Assembly (NCBI RefSeq): GCF_026914185.1
Contig: NC_070558.1
Coordinates: forward strand, 3,596,001 to 3,660,000
Direction of reading: 5' to 3'
Origin: Puccinia triticina
Taxonomy: Eukaryota > Basidiomycota > Pucciniomycetes > Pucciniales > Pucciniaceae
Length of the DNA stretch: 64,000 nucleotides
The position numbers and the translations under genes were made by a program. Position 1 is the first letter of the stretch. The number at the start of each line of letters is the position of its first letter. The notes beneath the pieces were generated by a model. The model saw only the letters and a program-made list of their open reading frames with translations. It was not told the DNA's origin and did no database searches. Below are positions 25,704 to 38,000 of the stretch, piece by piece.

Positions 25704-27947
25704 ATGTCTATTTTCTTGCAAATAATAGTGGTAATGGCTGTATGCCTCTTTCAAGTAGCAAGGAGCATGCTTCCATTTGCACATGGTTTCGTACACCATG
25801 GGGAACCAGGTGCATAGATCTTTTCATTTTCTAGGCGCACCATATTCCGAGCAGCACGATGTAAATTGATATCAATATCTCCTTTAGTAATTGATACTCC
25901 TACCAGAGGTTCAGCAGACTCCAAAAGCTCTCAGCTTGCACGAGAGCTTTTTGCATCTGCCAAAGGAAGTGATTGGACGGTTGACCAGATGCCAAATCTC
26001 CAAGGTCAATCCAAAATTCTGTACTAGATTTTCACATCCTTAATGGTTCAATACTCAACATTGTCTATCATCCCCTTTGTTATCCACAGGCCGGATTGCC
26101 ATTGTCACAGGTGGAGTTGACAAAGCTCGAAATCTAATGAGGGCTGCCTCAATCAAATGGTTAACAAAATGGCTCTTGAATTTTTTTACAGGTTCTAGTA
26201 CTGGTATAGGCTACTCTACGGCTTTGGAACTCGCTCGCCATGGCGCAAAAGTCTAGTGAGCATTGGAATCGAAAATTGGGTTGAACCCAAAAACAGACAA
26301 GTCCAGAGGGAATCTAACGGACTTCCGTTGAACAGTCTGGCATGTAGGGCTGACAAGGACACCACGGACGCGATCAAAAAGATCAATGTCATTGTGCCAG
26401 GTTCAAACCCTCAATTTCTACATTTGGACATCACCTCACTCAAATCTGCCCATTCGGCAGCTCATGAGTTCCTCGGGAAGGAAGACAGGCTCGATATCCT
26501 GGTGAACAACGCTGGAATAGTCTGAGTTGATTTTTTTTTCACCACACTCTAGACACCTCAAGCCTTTCATGTTTCTGATTATTGATTTTCTTTTTTCTCT
26601 ATTTGGGCATGTCTTGACGGTCCTCCAGGCGTTTACACCATATCAGCTAAGCGAAGATGGCATTGAGCTGCAGCTTTGCAACGCTATTGGTCACTTTGCA
26701 TTCACGTTCCCATTGCTAGACTTGCTCAAAAAGACGTCCAAAGAGCCGGGTTCGCATGTTCGAATTGTCAATGTTGCCAGTGTAGCGCACTCGTGGGTAA
26801 AGGGCACCCCGGATTTCTCGTCGGTGGACAGCTTAAATAGACACTCGTACTTCACTACGGACCGGTACGGCTTGAGTAAGCTAATGGTAAGTTCATCTGA
26901 TTGTTTTGCCGCATAGAAGATCAGATTTTCTGGGTTGGATTTGTAAAGGAAAACTGACGGGCAATTACTGCAATCTTCATAGAAAATACTTTTTACCAAC
27001 GAGCTACAAAGGAGGCTCAGCTCTACAAGAATCATTTGTACATCAGTTGTAAGTCTTTTTCACTGGGAAAGTTACCTCCAGCAAATCATCATTTGGAGGC
27101 TGATGGATTTTCAAAATGTAACTCTAAAGCATCCTGGTGGGGTAAACACTAAACTTGCAACTGGTAGGTTTATTTATTGCATTGAGATTGAGTTATAGTT
27201 GAAAGAATTAAGCATTGATGCAAGTTTTTGATAATCAAAATATAGGTGTTTTGCCAGTGAAATGTCTTCAACAGTCTTTTTTCCCCGTGAGCTGAAGCAC
27301 CAGTGTCAATACTATATATTTCACAAAGAACCTGCTGATATTTCCTGGCATGATTGTCTGTCTAGTGGGCAATTAGTAAGGTTTTACTGACACCAAAGGA
27401 TGGTGCATTCAATTCCCTATATGCTGCCACAGCACTTGAGTTAGAGGATAAAGATTTAAGGTGAGGCTGATTTTCTTTGTTTGGCCACTCATATCTGGCT
27501 TTGTATTGGAAAAATATGTAAATACCCTGAGCTTCAATGTTGATGATTAAGGTAATACTTTTCCTATGCAGGGCTGCTTATCTTCACCCATTTGGGGTGG
27601 TTACTATACCCTCAGTACTTGCTCAAGATACGACTCAGGCCAAAAAACTCTGGGACCTGTGTGAAAAACTTGTCAGAGAAAAGGTGGCAGATTACCATCC
27701 AGATGGTCCAAAATCACATGGGATGGTGACAAGAACTTCAGATCTCGCCCAAAACCCGACTCTTGCAAAAACGTTTTGGAATGTGTACAAGAAACAGACT
27801 CTGAAAGAAAACGTGGCAAGTCACCAGTCAATAGGTGTTCAAAATGTCCTAGCATCTTCTTCACTTGTGAAAAGTATGGCAATTTATGGCCTTCTTTTTT
27901 CGAGCTTTCTCCTTCTTTTCGCTCGGAAGGCGGAAAGGTTTGTCTGA
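25704..27947 (+). CDS. Membrane-anchored short-chain dehydrogenase/reductase, 11 exons
   Basis: Exons are 25704-25809, 25909-26004, 26090-26110, 26192-26255, 26336-26519, 26629-26886, 26983-27048, 27130-27163, 27246-27286, 27381-27460 and 27572-27947. Together they give 441 residues with no internal stop. The N-terminal MSIFLQIIVVMAVCLFQVA is a membrane anchor or signal. The Rossmann motif TGSSTGIG, NNAG, a Ser in VNVASVAHS and the catalytic YGLSK place it in the classical SDR family, close to retinol-dehydrogenase/WW-domain-oxidoreductase-like fungal proteins that reduce or oxidise lipid or aromatic carbonyls with NAD(P). HPGGVNTKLAT is the usual C-terminal motif. The substrate is unknown. 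The C-terminus carries two similar helix segments (AQDTTQAKKLWDLCEKL and AQNPTLAKTFWNVYKKQ) and a hydrophobic tail (YGLLFSSFLLLF), suggesting a second membrane segment. Introns are short with GT...AG ends. Confidence 0.85.
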
Positions 27948-28144
27948 TGTGCTTTAGTTGAATCATTGTTATCCTTTATGCCTTATTGCGATACAACCTA
28001 GGAAAAGTTTTAATTGCCCAATAAGACGTTGACTTTCTCACATACATCCCAAATTTGGCTTTAGTTTTCTTGTGTCTTTTTCAAGCCTCATCTTTTCTTC
28101 CCATCCGCATCCCACAAGCTACGACTTTTCTAACGGTTAAGTGA
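27948..28144. other. Spacer between dehydrogenase gene and MULE element
   Basis: Contains the likely 3' end of the dehydrogenase transcript. No polyadenylation signal can be singled out. Confidence 0.4.
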
Positions 28145-28204
28145 ATTTTGCAAACCATCTTTTACAACCCTTATGGGTTGTAAAACCGATGGGTTGTAAA
28201 ATTC
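28145..28204 (+). repeat. Left terminal inverted repeat of MULE element
   Basis: ATTTTGCAAACCATCTTTTA, then CAACCCTTATGGGTTGTAAA and ACCGATGGGTTG. It pairs with 34196-34257. Confidence 0.75.
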
Positions 28205-28678
28205 CATAGCCCCCGGGGTGTTATGCAATTTTACAACCCATAGGGCTAATTTGGACGTATGTAAATAAATAGGTTGCAAATAATAGTATGTAAAATTGCG
28301 TCAGACATGCATATGGACTAAATTCACAAACCATGTCTTGCAACTCTCGCATGATGCGGTTGTGAAATTACGTTACAAGCTTTGCATATGTAATTTCACA
28401 AGCTAAGTTCTTGCAACCTAGTATCGCATGCAAAATATGCTTTGTAAATAAGCTTTACAAGCCCGTGAGATATAATTTTACATCACATGTGAACTCAATT
28501 TGCAATCGATGCAACATACATACTAACTTCCAACTCTAACACTTCAAACTCTGACGCTAAGCAAACAAAGGTGATATCAGCGACATCAACAAGTCAACCG
28601 GTCGACGCTAGGCAAGAATGACTCTCCATCCCCTCCCACGCTTGAGTCAATCAACAGTTCACTCAAGCTCCCACCGCA

Positions 28679-31600
28679 ATGGCGATTCCGACAGCAAGAA
28701 CCCCGATGGCGAATCCGACTCCAACGACCGTCACCGACCCGAATGGCACGATTGAACCGGCCGCTAACACCAGCCCTCAACTGTTCATTCCGGAATCTAG
28801 CCCCATCACCCCAATTCCATCAAGCCCGATCACCCCAATCAGCCCCTTCAGCGTTGGAAATCTCATCCATCCCTTGATCCCACCCCTTAGTCCCATTGAC
28901 TCGCCGTGCCCCTCAGATTTGAACAAGGAAACCACCACCGCTGACCCGCCAACACCTTGTTCTTCGTCTTCTGAAGAGATGCCGCTCTCGAACACCCCAA
29001 AACATACGAAATCGTCCGAAAAGATCAAAGTAAAGCCCCCAAAGAAAAACTCTCCGGCATTGCTCACGAAGAAAGGAAAAAAACAGAAATCACCCCCGTT
29101 GCCAATTGTCAAAAGAAAGCTATCCCAATCGAGGTCCAAGATTGTGACCAAGAGCGACGAGGACTCTGAGTATCAGCTCCCTGAAGCTTCCATCGCCTCT
29201 GAAGCATCCGAAACGTCTGAAGAGTCCTATTTGTCTGATCCTAACTCCCTTCCTGATGATTCGGACGACAAAGAACCTTCTTCGGACGACCAAGAAAATT
29301 TGCCCCCGTCGCCGAAGAACAGAACTAAATCTTCTTTTCGCCCGTCTTCGAAAAACAGGAAGAACGTATCGCCCCCGTTGCCAAAGATCAGAAAGAACAG
29401 CCACCAAACTAAGATCAACAACGACCGCCACTATCAGCAGCCCGAGACGTCTGACTCTACCTCCTCTGATAATGCAGATGACAAAGGGGATGGCTCCGAT
29501 GAAGATCAAGATGAAGATGACGATGCATTACCCAAGAGAAGACCGTCCGAGAAGGAATGGTTCCTTCCGGATATGAGCAAGTCGTACGAGACCTACATAG
29601 ATCACGGGTGTACCCTCGACAAGCAAGGCTATCCGATCTACCCAAACGGAAGGACCACGTTTGTTCGCCTGCCTCAAGACAATGTCACCAACTTCGGCTC
29701 CGTTGGGTTTTTGAAGACCCAAACTACGAGCTATCGCAGCAACAGGACCTGGAAGGTGACACGCTACTTCTGTCTCGGAGCTCTGGTCTGCGATAACTCG
29801 TCATGCGAATGGACTGGGCCTCCCCCAACTGGAAAAGGAGGACAGGAAAAGCTGGAACAAGGGTGAGTCTTCTTCTCCTCTCCTGCCAGCGGTTTTTTGG
29901 ACATATGGGTTGCAAACTAATTTTACAACTCATTTTTTACGATTGTTATTTTACAAACCATGCAGTAAAATCAAATGTCAAGGATTGGTAGGCAAGTGCA
30001 AAGGCACCGTTCGACATGTCAAATGTCCTGATTCCGTAGCGGTTTGAATCGACCACCATCTCCCATCAGGATGGGGGATCCTCCGGCATAAGGGCGTCCA
30101 CCCTCATCCGTGGCCTGTCGCCAAGAAGCCCGACCCGCTTGCAAAGGAGGAATTGAAAGAAGAAATCAAGAAAAACCCCAAGGCTGGAGCTTTAAAGCTC
30201 AAGGTAACTATTTTCTCTCCCATTTCGTTTCTTTTCATTTTTGCAACCCTTCTTTTACAACCTTCATTTTTGCAACCCTTCTTTTACAATCCATTACATC
30301 CCATAGGTTTCCTCCAGTCTGATCTTGTTACCCTCCCATTCTTTGTAGATGGGGAAGCCCACCGATCCCCATTCAGCTTTCGGAAGTGTAGTTTCAATCC
30401 ACGAGTCCTATCAGAACAGAGATCGGCTGGCCTATTACCGTCGATGCATCCTTGCTGAGTTAGGATTAGCTCCTGACAAACTCGGCGCCGGCGTGGGGGA
30501 CAAATTCATATTGGACATGTTTGGATGGGCATCGTAAGTTGTTTTAATACATTTTATGTATAATTTTGATTGCATCTGACTAAGAATATTGTCTTTTCTC
30601 AACAGGCGGGGTCTGTGGATAATCTCCAGCTCGTTCATGCCAAAGGCCGAGCATTTCACCTTCCAGACAAAATGGATGTCAGATCGCTTGCTGGCTCGCA
30701 ATAAGGACAACAAAGTGTACAGCGGCGGTCTCATCTCCGACGTGACTTACCGGTACTTCGAGACGGGATACCTATTGACGACGTCTATGTTCTGTGAAGA
30801 TCTTAAACGATGGATACCTATTCAGCTCACTTGGATTCGAGGTCTTAGCGAACAATACTACAAAATCCACTTTGCTACACTCTTCCGGCAGTTTCTGGCG
30901 GCTCCGATCACCCCCGCCGAGAGGGACACACTAGTCCGCGAGGTCGTAGACTTCTCGTCAGCTCAAGTCGAGGGCTTCGTGTCCGCTTACCTCGAAGTAT
31001 TCCGACAGGGAACTCGCAAAGAGGTCAGGGGCATGTTGAAAGGATGCCGCGAGCATTATCGCCAGTCAGTCACACGCATCAAACGTAACCGGTCGCTCAT
31101 CACTGCGGATCAAGAGGTATGTATGATCTGTTGATTTTTCTGATTAATGATTCACAAAATTCCATTTTGCGATGCATAATGGATTGTAAATGTGAATTTT
31201 ACAATCTATATTGCTTTGCAAAATTCACTCATCAAAATTTACAAACCTTATTTATCATGCTGATTTTTTTGCTTTATGACTTACATATTCACAGGAGCCT
31301 TTCCGAAAGGCTTGTATGGGTCTCCTCGATTGGTCCGAGCCGGGTGATCAAACGCATGAGCAGAAGGTTGACTATATCCGTCGTCGTTTTCCTAAAGTCC
31401 GGAAATGGCTTGACTGGTGGACCGTTTCCGATATCGAGGCCCTTTTGTTTCCATCCCGAGAACAACGGCTTGAGGACACGCCCGATGGAGATGGACTTCC
31501 TGAGACTACAAATGCCCAGGAGAGCTTGCACCGGACATACTATTGGCTCAGGTAAATCTCCTTTACTGTTGGTGTATGTATTGAGCTGACATCCGACTCT

Positions 31601-33741
31601 GTTTGTTGCACTTTAGCGAAGGAAGGCAGTGCCTGATGGTCGGAATGATTGACCTCTACACATTCGTCGACATGCTGGAAAAGGACTGGTGTGCCGCAAT
31701 GAAGGGCGTTCCAATCAAATACGGACGTGATAACAAAGACATCGGATCGACTTTAGGATTAGCCAAGAAGCGAAAGCGAGCCGAAAAGTTTGTCAACGAT
31801 GGAAGACCACCGGACACGACTGACAGTCTGATCGAAGGGAATAAGAGAGCTAAGCTTGGACGGCCCCCAAACTCCAGAAACCACAACAAAAGCCTCTGGG
31901 CCGCCTATCCCTCCTATTGAGCAAACTCCGCCTCCAAAAAGAACAATCGTTGCTGGCTAGCAGCCGGATTGGAATTGATGTACACATTGTTCTCCCCATT
32001 ATGGCTTCGTGGGATCAGCGGAAAGGGAAAGGACCTCTTCACCCACTTAGCGCATCATTTCTTGTGTCGATCCACTGGTGAATTAAACGGAGGCTGCTCA
32101 ATCCGATCGACTATAACCCGGGGCCAAAATCACCTGTTCGATGTTCTCAACGCACAATACCCTGCAAGCTTCATACCTGGGGCGTTCAGCTCGGCCGATT
32201 ATTTCATGGAGCTAGTCCTCAATCCCAAACTCCACCAGAGCCCAGAATACAAGAAACTGTTCTCGATTCGCGAACGCAGGACGTTTACTTGTGAACTCAA
32301 GCCTGAAACACTCCAATCACATCCTACCCGAGCTTCCCGGACATTACATGTATTGACTATCAAGCCTCAGATGTTTGATTCGAATAGGATCCCGTATTCC
32401 GATGTTGCTAAGCTTGTGGAACTCTGGCAAACGACCGGTTTGATAAGTACCTCTGGCCTTGTGTGTAAGGCATGTCAAGAATCGCAGTTCCCGACCCACC
32501 CGAATACTAAGGCCAAGCCCAAAAGGAAGTCAAAGAAAGCGATAGTTTTGATTGGCACATCCGAGGATGAAATTTGCGTTAACGTTGGAGTCTCTCAGCC
32601 GTCGGCACACTATCTGATTGATCGTTGCAAGCTTACCTTTGACGACCTCCCTCCCCCTCTTCACCTCAACTTCCATGTTGAGGTCAGCCACATTGATGAT
32701 GTGCCTCGCCGGGACAGCTTCATGGCCACAACTGATTGGCCTTTCAAGTTGAAAGTCGGAGGCCAAACTTACACACTCATTTCTCGCGGATACTGGAACA
32801 GAGCCCATTACTGGTGTAAGGTCCTTCGGAGCGCCAATATCTCCGCTGAAAAAGGTAGTTTGACGGCTGTTTGGATGCATAACGATGGCGAGAATGACGG
32901 CTATGCTCAGCAAATCAATCGAGTGCCGAGTTCTATTGCTGGAGCCGAGATGTATACGGCGTGGGTCTTGTATTCACGTACGTGGAATGAATCCGAGGAA
33001 GAATACGTGGACAGCTCAATCCAAAGGATTCTGGAAGACAATCCAGATGCTGCTGGGGATGTCCCCTTCAAAGAAATGAAATCGATATTGAACATATCAC
33101 ACAACTCCACCTCGATCGCACACCGGGAAACCAGTTCCTCAAGCCAACGACCGACTTCAAACAACAAGGACGACGTTGAACAAACCCCTTCATCTGGCAA
33201 AAAGAAGGAGAAGGCGAAATCTGCGTCTGGCAACAAGAGAACAAAAGGAAACAAGAAGAAAATCCAGAAGAAGTCCGCCTCATTCAAGGAATCCGAAGAG
33301 GCAGAAGTCGAGTCGGATGTGGCCCATATTCTTCAAGCCGACGACTCATTCCTTGGTAATCAGACGGCCGGCGACGAATCCATTGCGAATCACACCGCCG
33401 AAGGTTCCTTCCTTGCCAATCAAACGGCCGGCGACGCGTCTTTGCTTGATCAGACGGCCGAGACAGCCTGCGACAATTCCTTGCTTAATCCTGGCGACGA
33501 AACCATTCAGACTGGGGAAGACGAATCCTTCCTGGCCAATCACACTGCCGCTGCCGAAGAGAATTCCGTACAGTCTCAGAAGCCACCTCCAAAGTCTCAG
33601 CCTGCCTCACGACTTCGATTACTGCTCAAATTGCCTAAGTTACCTGCCTCAGGTGATGAATTACGTCCCGATTCAAAGCCTCCAAGCCCGCCCTTACCAC
33701 CTGAAAGCGCAAGACGGCGATCTACCCGCCAAAAAAAGTGA
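28679..33741 (+). pseudogene. GCM-zinc-finger MULE transposase with putative ubiquitin-protease-like C-terminal region
   Basis: Exons 28679-29862, 29966-30203, 30349-30533, 30606-31116, 31295-31551 and 31617-33741 join in frame to 1500 codons including the stop. Two in-frame TGA codons (30045-30047 and 31918-31920) interrupt it. Residues 1-300 are disordered and Ser/Pro/Glu-rich. A GCM/WRKY-like zinc finger follows (CDNSSCEWTG, CQGLVGKCKGTVRHVKC, HKGVHPHPWP). The transposase core has GGLISDVTYRYFETGY (Asp), REVVDFSSAQVEGF (Asp) and LPETTNAQESLHRTYY (Glu). After the second TGA comes NNRCWLAAGLELMYTLFSP and much later ISRGYWNRAHYWCKVLRS plus VWMHNDGENDGYA. That order resembles the Cys box and His box of USP-type deubiquitinases; this part is inference. 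The tail has repeats of S-F-L-x-N-[QH]-T-A and a basic end. Confidence 0.7.
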
Positions 33742-34195
33742 TACTGCTTGTTTTCACTTCTTGTTTCCTTGTTTCTTTTCTGTTCTGTTTTCCTTTTTTC
33801 CTGAGTGATTGATTGACTTGCAAAGTATCCCAAGTTTCTTTCTTGCTCAATTTTCCACTTGTGCCTTGAAAAAAATCATTTTTTTGTGAGGTTTGTAAGG
33901 TAAGGGTTGTAAAATTACATTTTGCCCCTTAGTTATTTCTATTTCACAAACCATATATTGCAATTCATAATGGGTTGCACGCCAATGGGTTGTGAAATTG
34001 TTAATTTGCAAGTTATAAAGTAATTTTGCGGCAGATATATCTTGCAATCCATATGGTTTGTAAAAAATGAGTCGTAAAATTGCTCTTCAGGCCATCCTGG
34101 GACAAATTTGCAATCTAAATATTGCAATCCTTTTTTTTGCAACTCAGATTTTTTCTTGATGGGTTGCAAAAATCCATAAAATGACACATTTTGTG

Positions 34196-34257
34196 GATTT
34201 TTGCATCCCTGCGGTTTTACAACCTATAAGGGTTGTAAAATATGGGTTGCAAAAAAA
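34196..34257 (-). repeat. Right terminal inverted repeat of MULE element
   Basis: In reverse complement it reads TTTTGCAACCCATATTTTAC, then AACCCTTATAGGTTGTAAAA, matching the left end with about 80% identity. Confidence 0.75.
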
Positions 34258-34279
34258 CAGCGACCCCTTTTCTAAAAAC

Positions 34280-34312
34280 AGCCCCGCTCCCCTGCAAGGG
34301 GAGCGGGTGGAG
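34280..34312. other. Strong GC-rich hairpin
   Basis: CCGCTCCCCT pairs with AGGGGAGCGG around a short loop, about 25 bases right of the MULE end. Its role is unknown. Confidence 0.6.
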
Positions 34313-35013
34313 AGGGGGGGTACCTTTTTCCGATCGCAACGAAACCCATCTGATAATTTTCCCAGTTTTAACTTTTACTGGACTTGTCATTTGGCGGCTT
34401 TTTGGTTGTTTTATGCGGCCACGTCCATTTGCTGGCTGGTTGCACTCATTTGTTTCCTAATTTTCACTTTTTGTAACCAGTCTGGCAGTACCTTCGCATG
34501 ACCTCCAGTTTGTTCGCATGCACCTCATGTTGATTACTGTTGAAATGAAGGTAAAAAGTAGGGTGCAATACGTAGTGGAGAAATCAAGTGCTTCTTTTCA
34601 TTTGATAATGTCGATATACATGATGCCATAAAACAAATCGGGTTTGTAATGTGTGAAAGAATTCTCGGAGGGTACAAATGTAATGAGCAATGAAGGTAGG
34701 AACTGCTGCAGGATGATGAGATATATTGGTAGCAATCTTGTGATTGGATCGATGGTTAAGGAAGATTAATGAAAGCACTGGAAGCCATAAAACCAGACAA
34801 GGGAGGTGAGAAAGTTTCATAACATTATGATACGAGAATATTTCCTAGATAAAATGAAATTAAGAGATATAAAGCATGAGCTTGAGCTCAGTCATTTCAA
34901 ACTTCTGATGATCACAGAGCTCAATATCAACTTAAAAGCTTTTCATAAAGCCAAAACTCACCTGCAAGACGGGCGCCAATGAAAACAGTCACGATGCGGT
35001 ACCAGAGACATTC
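34313..35013. other. Downstream region of DOP1, no gene seen
   Basis: No supported ORF or repeat. It is expected to contain the 3' untranslated region of the gene ending at 35014. Confidence 0.4.
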
Positions 35014-38000
35014 TCAAGTGAAAAGATGATCTTTTCCGTCAAACAAATCGCATTCAAGATCCAATTCAACGGAATCCCAATCAACACCACCGCCAGCATA
35101 ACAAGCCTCGTAATTCATCATACTGATTTTGGAGAAAAATCTTTCAAGAGGCCGAATGTTTTCGATCTTTTTGATTCTGTTCAGCAAGGGCTTTCGGCCG
35201 TCGTTCTGAGAGCCATGCGGAGAGATGAAATCTCGGGGTGTATTTGGAGGTCTGACACTGAACGAGGAGTTTCGTGATAAGCTTGGCGTCATCAGTCGAA
35301 CAAACCGAGGAGATGATAGTGGAGGTGGTGAGGGCGAGTCCCTTCTACCGTCAGAAAGTTGATTCGCCAAGCTTTCTCGTAAGCCCTCCGCAATACGGTC
35401 AATGATTGCGTGAGGGTACCATGAATCAGGTGGATACATGGCATCAATGGTATCAGTGATGAACATCCATTGATGTCTACAAAAAAACGGACGATAATTA
35501 TTCACATTAAGCGTCAGTCTTGTAGCGTCCATCAAGCTTTGGTGGGCAATTGAAAGGTCGAGGGAAAAAAATATCAATCTTATTCTGACATTTGGAAATC
35601 CTCAGTTTGCAAAACCAATAGTAAATCTAAGAACTTCGAAGCTGATAACGCGAGCGCCAACATATTAGGACTGTCTGGAACACTTTCGACAATTCCTTCG
35701 AAAAATCGGGTCTGTGAATAAATCATTTAAGGTTTTTCAGATCAACGAAAACTAGCTGGATGATACACTACCGGCAATAACTACTTGGGCATCTCAGCTC
35801 AAACAGCGGCCAGGCTGATGTTTTGCAATCAGTGTTGGATTGGCAAAACAAAGAAACCTGACCACCGCTCAGACATAATTACTGCTGGCAGTCATAAATA
35901 AACATCGAAGTAAGGAAAAATTGAAAGGGTTTTAATGCTTAGACATACCAGTTCAGTCAGAATCACAGGCCAAAAGCTTCCCAAATGCTGGTTTGCAATC
36001 CTGCATAGTAGAACTCGCATACAAATATAAACCTACAAGATATGAAGAGATTACAGGTTAGATGATCCTCCATTAATGATGAGTTAACATCCGAGTCAGA
36101 AGCGGCATGACCAACCTCCGCATGGACGATCTCGCCGACGCTCGATCGTAAAAGATCGACGACCTTTTCTTGGATACTAGGCAGATGAACCAGGAACCGG
36201 TTATATTCCGCAGCATAAATAGCGTAGGTGATTCTTCGAAGACTCATTGACCGGGTGACCATCTCGGCTTCCTTATTAGTGAATATGTTTGCGGATGGCA
36301 CCGTTGATAATCTGCTCAACATTTCCGTGAATCTTTCTTTGTCAGTGTTAAATAGAGCCTGGATGATTGGTCTCCAGCGCCGACCAAGTTCGGGGGAATT
36401 GTTGAAGAATTTGGGATCAGATAGACTATCAGCAACGTAAGCACGCCACGCTCTATTCGCCGCGGGATGCTTCGTCATTTCGACTAGCAAGTTTAGAATT
36501 GTCACATCGAGCTCGGAGGAGCTTTGTCAGACGTACGTTGCGGTGGTCAGTAAGAGAAATAGCAGACGAAGATCAATCGAGAAGAAGTCGGAAGGAATGG
36601 AAGACTAACCGAATGCGTACTTTGAACGCTGGGGTGACAAGATAATACATGATATTGGTACAAACAGCTTGAAGCCTATCTGATTCAATCAGGAACCGGC
36701 GACAGCTAGGTAACGCTTTTTCCGATAGGAAAAGGGCGGCCTAATTAAAGATTTGAAAGATTACCCGAAGCGGCTGCATTAGTTGCACAGGGAAGCCTCG
36801 GACAGACGGCAAACGGCAGGCGGACTTACTTCTGCCCCCGTCACCGGCTTTTCAGAGTCGCTAGCTTTTCTTTCATCGGTAAGAGTGGTTGACGCCACAA
36901 GGGGAGAAGCAGGTGGTTCTTTTTCTAGAGATATCGTCGGTTGGTCACCTTGGTTATCGCACAAACAATCGTGATTCAGCTAAAAGCAATTTGAATTTGA
37001 TTTGTTGAGGAAGGGCAGGCCAACCGTTGAAGTCTGGCTTGCCTTTCAGCTGATCTAGATATTTCCCTGCTGTCTGGATGACCACTTCACACAGCTTTAC
37101 AAATGTATCCTTTAAAATATGACGAATGATCAGAAAAACCCAATTTTGTCTGGAAGTTCAAACGTATCATGACGTGAGGAAAACACTCACTTGAAGGTCC
37201 CGTCTCATTCGCCTGTCTTCGAGAGCACTTGTTTGACTGATTTTTTCAGCCAGAATGGTGAAGCACCTGTAAAAGAAAACGAGTTCAATGAAAAAGCAGT
37301 TAATATTCATTGGGGAGAGAGGCAAAAGACGTACTTGAGGGTTGGAAACAACTGGTTTTTGTTGACAGTTGAATTCGCCAGCACATCCCGGGCGAAGGAC
37401 CAAGACGAGTTCCACATCTGAACAGCTATTGGACCTTCCAATCTTGATATGTAAGATTCCAGAAAGCTGAACATGATGTTTTCTGATCTATGAGAAGGAA
37501 TCTCGTTAGTCAACAGCTTCGGTGTTGGTGAATGGAAAAGGGGGCTTACAGGAAACACGTCGAAGCTATTGCGCGCCCTTTATCAGTTCCGGCTAGATGT
37601 CCGTATGATGCGAGTTTCTCATACAACATAGACACGATTGTTTGAGCACTTGGGGCAAGATGATCGAGTAACAAAAACATATTATCTTCACTCATATTGG
37701 GCTGAACGTAATCCAGAACAGGCATCAATGTTGTGGGCTGAGGCGCAGAGGATTGCAAAACAATAAAAAGTCGGCTTAACTGATTTTGATTCAACCTCCG
37801 AGTGCCAGTAGTCAACGATAGCGACAATGACGTCATTCGGGACAGCCTTGTAAAGACGCTCAAACGCTTTACGCGCTCGCAGTTTTATTCGGACAGAGAA
37901 GTAAAGCTTCGAGTTAGAGGATTCGGGCTCCTTTTCATCGCCGATCTGAAGCGAGACGTCCCAAGCTTTCATCAGAATCCAAACAACGTTTCCCAACCGG

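Larger units (their letters stand above)
28145..34257 (+). mobile_element. MULE-type DNA transposon
   Basis: The left end (28145-28204) and the reverse complement of the right end (about 34196-34257) match over roughly 60 bases, both built from TTTTACAACCC/GGGTTGTAAAA blocks, with matching order and spacing. Between them lies one six-exon gene with a GCM-type zinc finger and a DDE transposase. More copies of the same TTTACAAC motif fill the subterminal regions (28145-28480, 33900-34250) and the introns. A target duplication of the expected 8-10 bp is not evident. Confidence 0.75.

Noticed and set aside
26527..26640. ORF MIFFSPHSRHLKPF as an N-terminal extension of a dehydrogenase exon
   Set aside because: It is intron 5 read through. 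The splice sites at 26520 and 26628 restore the family sequence.
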